From: Flavobacterium aquiphilum
Lineage (GTDB): Bacteria > Bacteroidota > Bacteroidia > Flavobacteriales > Flavobacteriaceae
Direction of reading: 5' to 3'
Length of the DNA stretch: 64,000 nt
Assembly: GCF_027111335.1 (NCBI RefSeq)
Contig: NZ_CP114288.1
Coordinates: 4,774,001-4,838,000 of the forward strand
Position numbers and translations under genes: made by a program. Below, piece after piece: positions 17,816 to 26,543 of this stretch (positions are counted from its first letter, which is position 1; the number at the start of each line of letters is the position of its first letter). The notes under the pieces were generated by a model. It did no database searches, was not told where the DNA came from, and saw only the letters and a program-made list of their open reading frames with translations.

Positions 17816-19788
17816 CTGTAGCGGGACATAACTCTTCCTAATTTTTTCGAAAATGAATTAATTAGTTTATAGTAGTCCATCACCATTGACATAAACTCTG
17901 TATTATCTGAACCTGGTTCATTTGATACAGAGTTTTTTAATTCCTCAATAATTTTATCAACCAAATACCAACGCATCGTCAAAATAGTTTCCGATACATA
18001 TTGGGCAATAGTTTCATTTTTATTTTTAGGAAAAATATTTTGGCCTTCCCAATTATGTAACACCAATCGTTCATCTTCCATCAAAATATCGGTTACTTCC
18101 TGAGCAAAATCAGAATTCAAATGCATTAAATATTTTTCAAATTCTACATTTTCATTTTGAAGGTAATATTGAATTAGGTCATTAAAAATATCACGAAACA
18201 AAGGATTTGCAAGTTCCACCTCATCTTCCTGCAAACTCAGATATATCCTTTGATAAACTTTATATTCTTTTTTCTCAGTAACCGTTTCGATTTCACCTGC
18301 TTCATTGGTTCGCATGTAAACATCTTCAAATTCCTCTGTTTTATTTCCATACAACAAAAGAATTTCAATTATTTTACGCTCCAAACGATACAGCACATCA
18401 ACTTTTGCGGCCTGAACAGGGTTTTCGTTTTTTACTACCTCAAAAGCCTTTTGCTCTTGTTTGACTTTCTTTCCAACTTCGGCAACATCCTTTTGAACTA
18501 ACTGCGCCAAAGTGCTAGTCAAAACCTGTTCAGAAATATCCATAATTCGGGAACATTCCTGAATGTAAATTTCACGTTGAATTCTGTCCGGAATTTTCGA
18601 AATACTGGCAACCATGTCCCGAATCAAATCGGCTTTTTTTATTGGATCGTTTTTGGCTTCATTCATCAAAAGAGAAGCCTTGAACTGAATAAAATCCTTA
18701 GCATTATCCTCCAAATAAGCCACTAAATCTTCGTAAGGCGTTTTTTTGGCAAAACTATCCGGGTCTTCTCCATCAGGAAATGCACAAACTCGTACATTCA
18801 TACCTTCTTCAAGAATCAAATCAATTCCACGAATCGAAGCACGAAGTCCCGCAGCATCACCATCAAACAATACGGTAATATTTTTGGTCAATCTATTAAT
18901 CAAACGAATTTGATCCGGCGTGAGTGCCGTTCCCGAAGAAGCCACAACATTCTCAATTCCCGCCTGATTAAATTGTATAACATCTGTATAACCTTCAACC
19001 AAAAAACAATTATTTAATTTGGCTATTGACTGCTTAGCCTGAAAAATACCGTAAAGCACCTTACTTTTATGGTAAATTTCACTCTCTGGTGAGTTTAAAT
19101 ATTTAGCAGCTTTTTTATCATTTGTCAAAATTCTGCCTCCAAAACCGAGCACCCTTCCCGACATACTCTGAATAGGGAACATTACCCTTCCTTTAAACCT
19201 ATCAAAAGGACGATCTTCCCTGGCAATGGTCAATCCGGTACTTTCCAAGAACTCCAATTTATAACCTTTTCCCAAGGCCTCCTTTGTAAAAGCGTCCCAA
19301 GTTTCGGGAGAATAACCCAAAGAAAATTTCTTGATCGTTTCATTGGTAAAACCGCGTTCCTTGAAATAGGAAAGCCCAATAGCTTTTCCTTCTTCCGAAT
19401 TTAAAAGGATATCGCTGAAATATTTTTTGGCAAATTCAGAAACCAAATACATACTTTCGCGAACATCAGTATTTAATTTTTCCTCATCTGACTGTTCGGT
19501 TTCTTCAATCTCGATATTGTATTTTTTGGCCAAATAACGAATCGCTTCCGGATAAGTAAAATGTGAGTGCTCCATCAGAAAAGCCACTGAATTGCCTCCT
19601 TTTCCCGAACTAAAATCTTTCCAAATTCCTTTGACAGGCGACACCATAAAGGAGGGGGAACGCTCATCCGAAAACGGACTCAGCCCCTTGAAATTACTTC
19701 CCGCTCTTTTTAACTGTACAAAATCTCCAATAACCTCCTCTACTCGAGCAGTTTCAAAGACCTTATCTATGGTTGTTTGTGATATCAA
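17812..19788 (-). CDS. dnaG: DNA primase DnaG lacking zinc ligands
   Basis: DnaG makes RNA primers for replication. The 658-residue protein has an N-terminal CHC2-fold domain, the TOPRIM core (FLVEGYTDVI and LFDGDAAGLRASIRG) and a C-terminal helicase-interaction region. The zinc-ribbon fold is recognisable (GLSPFSDERSPSF and WKDFSSGKGGN), but the four positions that normally bind zinc (Cys, His, Cys, Cys) are Ser37, Ser40, Asp58 and Ser61. There is no cysteine in the first 100 residues. I believe this holds for related Flavobacteriia, so it is likely an adapted, metal-free domain rather than a dead gene. Confidence 0.95.
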   Translation of the reverse strand: MISQTTIDKVFETARVEEVIGDFVQLKRAGSNFKGLSPFSDERSPSFMVSPVKGIWKDFSSGKGGNSVAFLMEHSHFTYPEAIRYLAKKYNIEIEETEQSDEEKLNTDVRESMYLVSEFAKKYFSDILLNSEEGKAIGLSYFKERGFTNETIKKFSLGYSPETWDAFTKEALGKGYKLEFLESTGLTIAREDRPFDRFKGRVMFPIQSMSGRVLGFGGRILTNDKKAAKYLNSPESEIYHKSKVLYGIFQAKQSIAKLNNCFLVEGYTDVIQFNQAGIENVVASSGTALTPDQIRLINRLTKNITVLFDGDAAGLRASIRGIDLILEEGMNVRVCAFPDGEDPDSFAKKTPYEDLVAYLEDNAKDFIQFKASLLMNEAKNDPIKKADLIRDMVASISKIPDRIQREIYIQECSRIMDISEQVLTSTLAQLVQKDVAEVGKKVKQEQKAFEVVKNENPVQAAKVDVLYRLERKIIEILLLYGNKTEEFEDVYMRTNEAGEIETVTEKKEYKVYQRIYLSLQEDEVELANPLFRDIFNDLIQYYLQNENVEFEKYLMHLNSDFAQEVTDILMEDERLVLHNWEGQNIFPKNKNETIAQYVSETILTMRWYLVDKIIEELKNSVSNEPGSDNTEFMSMVMDYYKLINSFSKKLGRVMSRYS

Positions 19789-19797
19789 TTTATTTTT

Positions 19798-19836
19798 AAG
19801 TTTCTAAGTTACCAAGTCGCTAAGTTACTAAGTTTT
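19798..19836. repeat. Short internally repetitive intergenic element
   Basis: Upstream of dnaG the sequence repeats the words CTAAGTTACC, CTAAGTTACT and AAGTCG in near-tandem 8-12 bp units. The same words, with mismatches, occur on the opposite strand at 34240-34318. The pattern suggests a dispersed intergenic repeat family; no gene is present. Confidence 0.45.
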
Positions 19837-19904
19837 TGAAAATACAAACCCTTTCAGAATTTTAAACTCTAAAAGGGCTCTAAAAAAACTAACTAAAACT
19901 TTTT

Positions 19905-20945
19905 TTAATTAAAATCGAAACGAAGTCCCAACGAAATGTTATTTTGATCAACTGGATTTTTTTCAAATAAAGGCTGTAAATCATATTTCAAATACAAACT
20001 TGTTGCTTTATACCCTACATAGGTACTCAAACCATAATTAAAATCGTTTACATTATAATTCCCTTTTGTTTTTTGTTCTACATCATTCCCGACGGCATCA
20101 TCAAAACAAAGTATTTGCTTCGATTTCACCCTAAATCCGGCATAACCACCTATACCAATTCTCGCACTCTTATGGGTTCTGAAATAATCTCCACCATCGC
20201 GTATTTCTTTTTTGGTAAAATCAAACTCCAAATGTAACGGTACCATAACATAAACATTTCTAAATCTAGATTCCTCTAAATGCACAGTACTGGTAACCAA
20301 ATCAGTCTGCAAACCGTTTTTCACAAAGTAGCGATCATCAGTAGGTCGCAGATTGTTATACATCAGCGACATTCCGTACTTAAAGTGCAACAGATTATCA
20401 TCTTTCAAAATTCTGGTATTACCGGTTACTCCCCATTCATAAAAATGAGACTTCCAATATTTAAAATCCGAGTTGGCAACCTGCATGTCTGTTACCAAAT
20501 TATTTACTCCAAATGCAAAGACAAATTGGGAAGTGGTTCTTTTTTCACCGCTAGAACATTTTTTATGATGGGCAAAATAGTCTTTGCTAAAATGAATTGT
20601 AATTGTTTGGGAAGTATCAATGCTTTTAATTTTTCCATCGACTTTTTCCTGAACAAGCACATGCAATTCCTCTTCCAACTTAGTAACTTTCTCCTCAATT
20701 ATTTTGGCACGGGCTTCGGCCAAAGCTTTCTTCTTTTCCTCCGCTTGTTCATTCGTAAGTTTACCTTGATTCAGTTCGTCATTAACAGTTTCAACTTCAG
20801 CTTTTAGTTCTTTCTTTTCTTCTTTTACGATATTTTCTATCCTCGAAGCAATTTCTTTAGCTTTCCCTTCAAATGTTTCCTGTGCCTTTATTTGGTTGGC
20901 AAAAAGGCATACGAATGCTGCTAAGTAAATTTTAAAATTTCTCAT
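19905..20945 (-). CDS. Outer-membrane beta-barrel protein with N-terminal coiled coil
   Basis: I do not recognise a named family. The 346-residue protein has a cleavable signal peptide (about residues 1-21, ending IKAQ). A long charged helical region follows at about residues 23-100, rich in Glu and Lys with heptad character. The C-terminal part looks like an outer-membrane barrel, with alternating aromatic strands and the terminal strand NNISLGLRFDFN. It is the third gene of the sigma-factor operon, 30 bp after the membrane partner, so its expression is probably linked to that sigma factor. A role in envelope sensing or anchoring is only inferred. Confidence 0.75.
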   Translation of the reverse strand: MRNFKIYLAAFVCLFANQIKAQETFEGKAKEIASRIENIVKEEKKELKAEVETVNDELNQGKLTNEQAEEKKKALAEARAKIIEEKVTKLEEELHVLVQEKVDGKIKSIDTSQTITIHFSKDYFAHHKKCSSGEKRTTSQFVFAFGVNNLVTDMQVANSDFKYWKSHFYEWGVTGNTRILKDDNLLHFKYGMSLMYNNLRPTDDRYFVKNGLQTDLVTSTVHLEESRFRNVYVMVPLHLEFDFTKKEIRDGGDYFRTHKSARIGIGGYAGFRVKSKQILCFDDAVGNDVEQKTKGNYNVNDFNYGLSTYVGYKATSLYLKYDLQPLFEKNPVDQNNISLGLRFDFN

Positions 20946-20975
20946 GATTGTTTTTTTTTAAATGTGATTGATGAT

Positions 20976-21665
20976 TTATTCTGAATTTCGATTGTTCAAG
21001 GCAACTTTTACTGCTTTGACTTTTTGATTGACCGTTTTAATTGCTTTCTCTCTAAAACTGAGATCCAATTCTCCATCAACCTGAGTCAGTAATTCATTCG
21101 AATTGACTTTGACATTGGATTTCATTGGCGTTGGATTCTTTTTTTGAGAGCCATTATCAACAGATGCTAATAGTTCGTCAACATTAACATACTTTGATTT
21201 CTGCAATACGGCTGGCTGTTCCGTTTTTTGATTGATGATTGGTATTTGTGCTTCTTCAATTACTTCTTTTTCTAGAACCTGACTTTCTTTATTGGATAAA
21301 ACAATATTGGAATCAACCTTTAATATAACTTCTTTTGATTTCAATTGTTTTTCAGTGATTTTGACTGTTTCAACCGTATTTGCTTTCTCCGGCAAAGCTT
21401 TTATTTCCGAAACAACTTTAGGTTCATTAACTACAACTGTATCTTTTGCAACAACTGTTTCCTTATTATTTTGATTAAAATAGAAAGTCCCCAATAACAA
21501 AAAACCTAAAAAACTAGCCGCAACATACATCCATCCAAAATTACGTTTTGGCTTTTCGGCAACGGCAAGCATAGCATCCAATCGATCCCAAGAAGCTTTT
21601 GAAGGGGTAATCTCCCTTGCATTAATTTTTTCCTTAATTTGATTTTCTATGTCAGTCCTTTTCAT
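20976..21665 (-). CDS. Single-pass membrane protein, candidate anti-sigma partner
   Basis: The product (229 residues from the ATG at 21665) has a short cytoplasmic N-terminus of about 45 residues (KEKINAREITPSKASWDRLD), one membrane helix (WMYVAASFLGFLLLGTFYF) and a long charged periplasmic region. It directly follows the ECF sigma gene, and this topology matches what membrane anti-sigma factors look like. No zinc-binding ASD motif is visible. A longer frame starting at 21713 would overlap the sigma stop, but homologue-like sequence begins at 21665. The anti-sigma role is inference from context. Confidence 0.7.
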   Translation of the reverse strand: MKRTDIENQIKEKINAREITPSKASWDRLDAMLAVAEKPKRNFGWMYVAASFLGFLLLGTFYFNQNNKETVVAKDTVVVNEPKVVSEIKALPEKANTVETVKITEKQLKSKEVILKVDSNIVLSNKESQVLEKEVIEEAQIPIINQKTEQPAVLQKSKYVNVDELLASVDNGSQKKNPTPMKSNVKVNSNELLTQVDGELDLSFREKAIKTVNQKVKAVKVALNNRNSE

Positions 21666-21709
21666 TGTGTGGTATTTTCCTGATTTGTAAATTTTGCAAT
21701 TGATTTTAC

Positions 21710-22267
21710 TCAATAGTTCTTCTCATTATCTTTCAGACTATTTATTTTACTTTTCAAAATTCTTCGCGCATGTGCAAACTGTGATTTTGACGTCCCTTCA
21801 TTAATACCCAACATACTTGCGATTTCTTTGTGCTTATACCCTTCTATAACAAATAAATTGAAAATAATTTTATAACCATCAGGTAAGCTATCTATTAAAT
21901 TTTGAATATCTTCTATTGAGAACTGAGTATCAGTCGCATCATCAATTTTCTCTAAATCTGTCGAATCTTCTATAAAATGAACTTTCTTTTGAACCCTGAT
22001 ATATGATATACATTCATTAATCATCGTTCGCCTAATCCAACCTTCAAAACTTCCCCTGTTTTCAAATCGTCCTAAATTGACAAACACTTTCATAAAAGCG
22101 GTAATCATTACATCTTCGGCCAATTGCAAATCCTTAATGTACTGCCGGCAAACACTTAACATCTTTGGCGAATACTTAGAATAAATCCATTGCTGTGCCT
22201 GCCGGTCATTTTTAACAGCTAATGTAATTGCTTCGTTTTCTTCCTGATATAAATTAATTACTTTCAA
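21710..22267 (-). CDS. ECF-type RNA polymerase sigma factor (TTG start)
   Basis: This 185-residue group IV sigma factor has region 2 (IYSKYSPKMLSVCRQYI, DVMITAFMKVFVNLGRF, GWIRRTMINECISYIR) and a region 4 helix-turn-helix (EGYKHKEIASMLGINEGTSK). The frame starts with TTG at 22267; no ATG gives a full region 2, so I accept TTG. It is first in an operon with a membrane partner and an outer-membrane protein. A candidate ECF promoter lies just upstream and suggests autoregulation. Confidence 0.92.
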   Translation of the reverse strand: MKVINLYQEENEAITLAVKNDRQAQQWIYSKYSPKMLSVCRQYIKDLQLAEDVMITAFMKVFVNLGRFENRGSFEGWIRRTMINECISYIRVQKKVHFIEDSTDLEKIDDATDTQFSIEDIQNLIDSLPDGYKIIFNLFVIEGYKHKEIASMLGINEGTSKSQFAHARRILKSKINSLKDNEKNY

Positions 22268-22297
22268 AGTCGTTTAAAAAGTGTTTCTATAAGTATA

Positions 22298-22321
22298 GAC
22301 GAGAATCAACCTAAAAAGGTT
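22298..22321 (-). promoter_or_regulatory. Candidate ECF-sigma autoregulatory promoter
   Basis: On the minus strand the region reads TGCAACCTTTTTAGG, then after 17 bp from AAC comes CGTC followed by TATA. An AAC core at -35 and CGTC at -10, 16-17 bp apart, is the usual layout of group IV sigma promoters. It is unlike the TAnnTTTG boxes used elsewhere here. It lies about 30 bp before the TTG start of the sigma gene. Confidence 0.6.
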
Positions 22322-22436
22322 GCATGGGTTTCAAAAAAAGTTAAAACAAAAATACGATTTATCGCAACAAATAACTCAAATAGCTATTTGTCAGATAATT
22401 AAAATTATAAAAAAGTGTTTTTTGAACGAAATTTTT

Positions 22437-22500
22437 ATACCGATTATGTATTCAATATAGTCTAATTTCTATTAGACTATATTGAATACATAATCGGTAT
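22437..22500. repeat. Perfect 30-bp palindrome with 4-nt loop
   Basis: Bases 22437-22466 are the exact reverse complement of 22471-22500, with the loop TTCT. Outside this, CGAAATTTTT on the left and AAAAATTTCG on the right can pair again if a 6-nt bulge is allowed. It lies between the polyprenyl synthase stop and the ECF promoter. It could terminate the upstream transcript, but it is far longer and more perfect than the other terminators here and has no clean T-run directly after the stem. Confidence 0.9.
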
Positions 22501-22544
22501 TACACCAAAAATTTCGAATTGTTTAATAACTATAATGAATGGCA

Positions 22545-23522
22545 TTATTTTTTTCGTTCGATAACGTAGTTAACCATTAAAACAAGTGCCGATTTATAGT
22601 CGGATTCGGGATAATCGTTCAGCAATTGTAGTGCTTCTTGCTGAAACTCGACCATTTTGTTTTCGGCGTAAGCCAAACCATTATTGTTTTTTACAAAAGC
22701 GATTACCTCTTTGACCCTTTTTTTATCCTTATTATGGTTTTTTATCGAATTGATAAGCCAACTTTTTTCTTTTGGAGAACAATTGTTAAGCACGTGAATC
22801 AAAGGCAAAGTCATTTTTTGCTCTTTGATATCGATTCCGGTTGGTTTTCCGATTGCCTCTTCGGAGTAATCGAATAAGTCGTCTTTTATCTGAAATGCCA
22901 TTCCGATGAGTTCACCAAATTTTCTCATCTTCTCCACTTCAACCTCATCCTCCACAACCGATCTCGCACCTAGGGCACAACAAGCAGCAATAAGGGTGGC
23001 TGTCTTTTTTCGGATAATATCATAATATACTTCTTCGGTAATGTCGAGTCTTCTTGCTTTTTCTATTTGAAGCAATTCTCCTTCGCTCATTTCTCTTACA
23101 GCTACAGAAATAATTCGCAACAAATCAAAATCACCATGATCGATGGACAACAAAAGACCTTTGGACAATAAATAATCACCTACCAAAACGGCAATTTTAT
23201 TTTTCCAAAGCGCATTTATCGAGAAAAACCCCCTACGACGGTTACTGTCATCCACCACATCGTCATGAACCAAAGTTGCAGTATGAATCAACTCGATTAC
23301 ACAAGCACCTCTATAAGTTCTTTCGTTTACTTCTCCTTTGGAAACCATTTTGGCCATCAGAAAAACAAACATAGGCCTCATTTGCTTACCTTTTCTATTA
23401 ACAATATAATAGGTGATACGGTTTAAAAGCGCCACTTTGGAGGTCATCGATTCATAGAACTTTTTCTCAAAAAGTTCCATTTCAAAAACTATCGGCTGCT
23501 TTATTTGTGTAGTAATGTTCAT
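22545..23522 (-). CDS. Trans-polyprenyl diphosphate synthase (IspB-like)
   Basis: This enzyme extends allylic diphosphates with isopentenyl diphosphate to make long prenyl chains, probably for the menaquinone side chain. The 325-residue protein has the first aspartate-rich motif in LVHDDVVDDSNRRRG and the second in QIKDDLFDY, with KGKQMRP near the N-terminus. Chain length cannot be read reliably, but the motifs and size fit octaprenyl/heptaprenyl synthases better than short-chain enzymes. It is monocistronic by spacing. Confidence 0.92.
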   Translation of the reverse strand: MNITTQIKQPIVFEMELFEKKFYESMTSKVALLNRITYYIVNRKGKQMRPMFVFLMAKMVSKGEVNERTYRGACVIELIHTATLVHDDVVDDSNRRRGFFSINALWKNKIAVLVGDYLLSKGLLLSIDHGDFDLLRIISVAVREMSEGELLQIEKARRLDITEEVYYDIIRKKTATLIAACCALGARSVVEDEVEVEKMRKFGELIGMAFQIKDDLFDYSEEAIGKPTGIDIKEQKMTLPLIHVLNNCSPKEKSWLINSIKNHNKDKKRVKEVIAFVKNNNGLAYAENKMVEFQQEALQLLNDYPESDYKSALVLMVNYVIERKK

Positions 23523-23530
23523 TTAGATGC

Positions 23531-23538
23531 CAAATATA
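23531..23538 (-). promoter_or_regulatory. -7 box of the polyprenyl synthase gene
   Basis: TATATTTG on the minus strand matches TAnnTTTG and lies only 8 bp before the ATG at 23522, implying a very short or nearly leaderless transcript. A T-run sits in the -33 area. Confidence 0.5.
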
Positions 23539-23909
23539 CTATTTTAAATAAAAAAACGTTAACCATTATATGCAAGTATGATTAAATTACCGTAAAATTT
23601 TTAAAACGGTAATTAGTTTATTATTCTTTTATGCGATTTAGAGATTCTTGTAAAATGGTTTTAAGTATGATTACAACTTTATAAAAATAGTGTTTTAGAA
23701 CAATCTCCTTTACTAAGACGCAAATAATTCTACTCAATACGCCCCAAACAAACTCAATTTGATTTTATTCAAATTATGTCGTTCCCTTTATTGCCCCAAC
23801 AATAATTTTTAAAGAAAATATTACTCTGTTTATTATATTGAAAAAAAGGCTCACGTTAAACCTTTTCAAAAATCAAACATCAAAATACCAAACCATTAAA
23901 CCGCAAATT
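23539..23909. other. AT-rich intergenic region without recognisable gene
   Basis: This gap between the divergent polyprenyl synthase and lipoprotein genes is AT-rich. An open frame extends upstream of the lipoprotein ATG to 23838, but it lacks homologue-like features. I see no RNA gene, repeat or strong promoter for the lipoprotein. Confidence 0.5.
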
Positions 23910-24773
23910 ATGAAAACAAAACTTTTTACCATTGCCACATTTGTAGCATTTGTCTTTTTTATTGGCTGTAACTCTTCGGACGATTCTAAAGACAATACGA
24001 ATCCCTCCGCCACCGCGAACGATCAAGTTGTCATTGATTCCAAAATTGACGCTTCCGTCGAAGATGTATCAAATATAGTAGAAGATCAATTTTCGATGAA
24101 ACAAACTAGTATTACCGCAAAAAGCGAAGTTTTTAAAAGTTTTTTACCCGCCTGTGCAGTTACCACTTGGACCTATGCAAACGGAATATTTACAGGTTCA
24201 ATTGATTTTGGAACTGATGGATGTGCCCTTGAGAACGGAAATGTCCTAAAAGGCAAAATCACGCTTTCCTTTTCGGGTAATTTTACCACCTCCGAACAAA
24301 CAATTACCTATAGTTTTGACGGATTTTACCACAACGGGATCAAGATTCAAGGTAGCAAGTCCATTACCCGAAGCCTAAAAAGCACTAGTTTACTTGCAGA
24401 CATTCATCCGGTATTGACCCATACAATTGATTTGACCGTAACTTTTGAAGACGGATCTGTTTATAGCAGAGTCGGAAACAGAACAAAAGAAATGGTTGCG
24501 GGCTATGCCACAAAAGACAATTGGAGCGACAATGTTTTCTTGGTGACAGGAAACTACACCACAAGCAAACCCAACGGCAACACATGGTCATCTACCATCC
24601 AAACTCCGCTACGCTATGAAATGGCCTGCAAAAGACCATTCCCTGTTTCAGGTACGGTGTTGAAAGTCAACAACGGTGTTGAAACATTAATCGATTTTGG
24701 AACCGGAACATGTGACAATCTAGCCTCCGCGACAACAAATGGTGTAACTACCTCTATTGACTTAAAAAAATAA
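23910..24773 (+). CDS. Secreted lipoprotein of unknown function
   Basis: I do not recognise the family. From the ATG at 23910 the product has 287 residues and a lipoprotein signal peptide ending VFFIGC, then the Ser/Asp-rich linker NSSDDSKDN usual for exported lipoproteins of this phylum. The rest is beta-rich with repeated KGKITLSFSGNF and GSKSITRSL-like strands and no clear catalytic motif. Cysteines are sparse. An upstream TTG would add 24 residues in front of the signal peptide and is unlikely. It is a single gene closed by a terminator. Confidence 0.82.
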   Translation: MKTKLFTIATFVAFVFFIGCNSSDDSKDNTNPSATANDQVVIDSKIDASVEDVSNIVEDQFSMKQTSITAKSEVFKSFLPACAVTTWTYANGIFTGSIDFGTDGCALENGNVLKGKITLSFSGNFTTSEQTITYSFDGFYHNGIKIQGSKSITRSLKSTSLLADIHPVLTHTIDLTVTFEDGSVYSRVGNRTKEMVAGYATKDNWSDNVFLVTGNYTTSKPNGNTWSSTIQTPLRYEMACKRPFPVSGTVLKVNNGVETLIDFGTGTCDNLASATTNGVTTSIDLKK

Positions 24774-24791
24774 CCTTCTTTATATAAAATG

Positions 24792-24833
24792 AAAAAGCAT
24801 TAAAAGAATCAATTTCTTTTAATGCTTTTTTTT
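24792..24833 (+). terminator. Rho-independent terminator after the lipoprotein gene
   Basis: AAAAAGCATTAAAAGA pairs with TCTTTTAATGCTTTTT around a short loop (ATCAATT), followed by a T-run. It is about 20 bp past the lipoprotein stop. Confidence 0.88.
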
Positions 24834-24847
24834 ATGATTTAAAACTA

Positions 24848-24873
24848 ATACCATTTGTGGGTATAAATGGTAT
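24848..24873 (-). terminator. Candidate terminator after rlmN
   Basis: ATACCATTT at 24848-24856 is the reverse complement of 24865-24873, with an 8-nt loop, just past the rlmN stop on the minus strand. The following bases are T-rich (TTAGTTTT) but not a pure run, so strength is uncertain. Confidence 0.5.
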
Positions 24874-24875
24874 AA

Positions 24876-25919
24876 CTAAGCTTCTTTATTGGCCAATTGT
24901 CCGCAAGCTGCATCAATATCCTTTCCTCGGCTTCTTCTAACTTTTACCACAATTCCGACATTTTCGAGTGCTTTTATATAAGCATTTATGGATTCTTCTG
25001 AAGCTTGCTGGAATTCACCATCGTCAATAGGATTGTATTCGATCAAATTTACTTTGCAGGGAACATATTTGCAAAATTTCACCAAAGCATCGACAGAAGC
25101 CTTATTGTCATTGATTCCCTTCCAAACTACATATTCGTAAGAAACTTTACTTTTTGTTTTTTTGTACCAATATTCTAAGGCCTCTCTTAAATCAACTAAA
25201 GGGAAATTTTCACTAAACGGCATAATTCGAGAACGAATCTCATCTATTGCGGAGTGCAACGAAACTGCCAACTTAAATTTAACCTCATCATCAGCCATTT
25301 TTTTTATCATTTTGGGAATTCCCGAAGTCGAAACCGTGATCCTTTTTGGAGACATCCCCAAACCTTCATTGGAAGTTATCATTTCGATCGCTTTCATCAC
25401 GTTATTGTAATTCATGAGCGGCTCTCCCATTCCCATAAAAACAATATTTGACAAAGGATGATTGTAATACAACCTACTTTCTTTGTCTATTGAGATTACC
25501 TGATCGTAAATCTCGGCCGGTTCCAAATTACGCATTCTCTTTAATCTTGCAGTTGCGCAAAAATTGCAATCCAAACTGCATCCCACCTGACTAGATACAC
25601 AAGCAGTTGTTCGGGTTTCGGTTGGAATCAAAACACTTTCCACCACCAATCCGTCGTGCAAACGAACAGCATTTTTAACTGTTCCGTCCTCACTTCGCTG
25701 CATTGTATCCACCTGGATATGATTTATAACAAAGTTGGTTTCCAACATGGCGCGGGTACCTTTGGCCACATTGGTCATATCTTCAAAACTATGGGCTCCT
25801 TTGCTCCACAACCATTCGTAGACTTGATTACCGCGGAAAGCTTTGTCACCATTAGTCACAAAAAATTCCCTTAGTTGGTCTTTGGATAATGCCCGTATAT
25901 CTTTCTTTTCAATTTGCAT
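24876..25919 (-). CDS. rlmN: 23S rRNA (adenine(2503)-C(2))-methyltransferase RlmN
   Basis: RlmN is a radical-SAM enzyme that methylates C2 of A2503 in 23S rRNA and of A37 in some tRNAs. The 347-residue protein has the CxxxCxxC cluster motif in GCSLDCNFCATA, the MGMGEPLMNYNNVMKAI segment, and the C-terminal catalytic cysteine region GKDIDAACGQL. Length and motif spacing are normal. It is a single gene. Confidence 0.96.
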   Translation of the reverse strand: MQIEKKDIRALSKDQLREFFVTNGDKAFRGNQVYEWLWSKGAHSFEDMTNVAKGTRAMLETNFVINHIQVDTMQRSEDGTVKNAVRLHDGLVVESVLIPTETRTTACVSSQVGCSLDCNFCATARLKRMRNLEPAEIYDQVISIDKESRLYYNHPLSNIVFMGMGEPLMNYNNVMKAIEMITSNEGLGMSPKRITVSTSGIPKMIKKMADDEVKFKLAVSLHSAIDEIRSRIMPFSENFPLVDLREALEYWYKKTKSKVSYEYVVWKGINDNKASVDALVKFCKYVPCKVNLIEYNPIDDGEFQQASEESINAYIKALENVGIVVKVRRSRGKDIDAACGQLANKEA

Positions 25920-25923
25920 GGCG

Positions 25924-25931
25924 CAAATTTA
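25924..25931 (-). promoter_or_regulatory. -7 box of rlmN
   Basis: TAAATTTG on the minus strand matches TAnnTTTG and ends 5 bp before the rlmN ATG, so the transcript would be nearly leaderless. No clear -33 element. Confidence 0.45.
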
Positions 25932-26543
25932 GTGACATTTTGTCGAATTGTTCTTTTGATAACAAAATTTTAAACAAATGATATTCAAATACTACTTAAC
26001 TCTTTTTTCCATATTTAATTTATTATTCTTCAAATCATCAAAAAACAGCGTCTTTAATAATTGCATTTAAAACTTCCTCTTTGTTATCCTAAAATACTCA
26101 CACAAGCAATCAAAAATGTTAAAATCACATATATTGTGTTCGACTAAAATTTATTTACAAGAAATACTTTACGATTTAAAAAAAAATTAAAAAAATTAAA
26201 AAAAAAATAACCGGTGCTAACGCTTTATAAAAGAGAATTTTATCTTTTATTGCTTAATATTACTAAAAGACCCTAAAATCCCATATATACAGCACTTTAA
26301 GCTCTTTTGCTCCTTAAAATAATCGCATCAAAAGGCACTAAGAAAAACGATATAGTTAGCAACCACCCCTAATCTTTAAAAAAAATACAATTTTTATACT
26401 TTCGTTAACATGATTTTTGTCATATTCCTATTTTGATTTCCATTCTAATTTTGTATCAGTTAAGAAGGCAAAGAAATTTAAGCAGAAATTAAGAAAATCT
26501 CAATAAAGCCTCCTTAACCAAGATCAACCTTAAATAAAAAGTT
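25932..26543. other. Long AT-rich intergenic region upstream of the YceI-porin module
   Basis: About 610 bp without a gene. It has a run of A-tracts near 26180-26210, a small hairpin (ATAAAAGA at 26227-26234 paired with 26243-26250) and a -7-like TAATTTTG at 26446-26453, about 90 bp before the YceI ATG. I see no conserved RNA. The length hints at complex regulation of the module. Confidence 0.5.
26446..26453 (+). promoter_or_regulatory. Candidate -7 box of the first YceI-porin module
   Basis: TAATTTTG matches TAnnTTTG; the nearest TTTTG upstream is at non-ideal spacing. It would give a leader of about 85 nt. The equivalent position before the second module has only a partial match. Confidence 0.4.
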
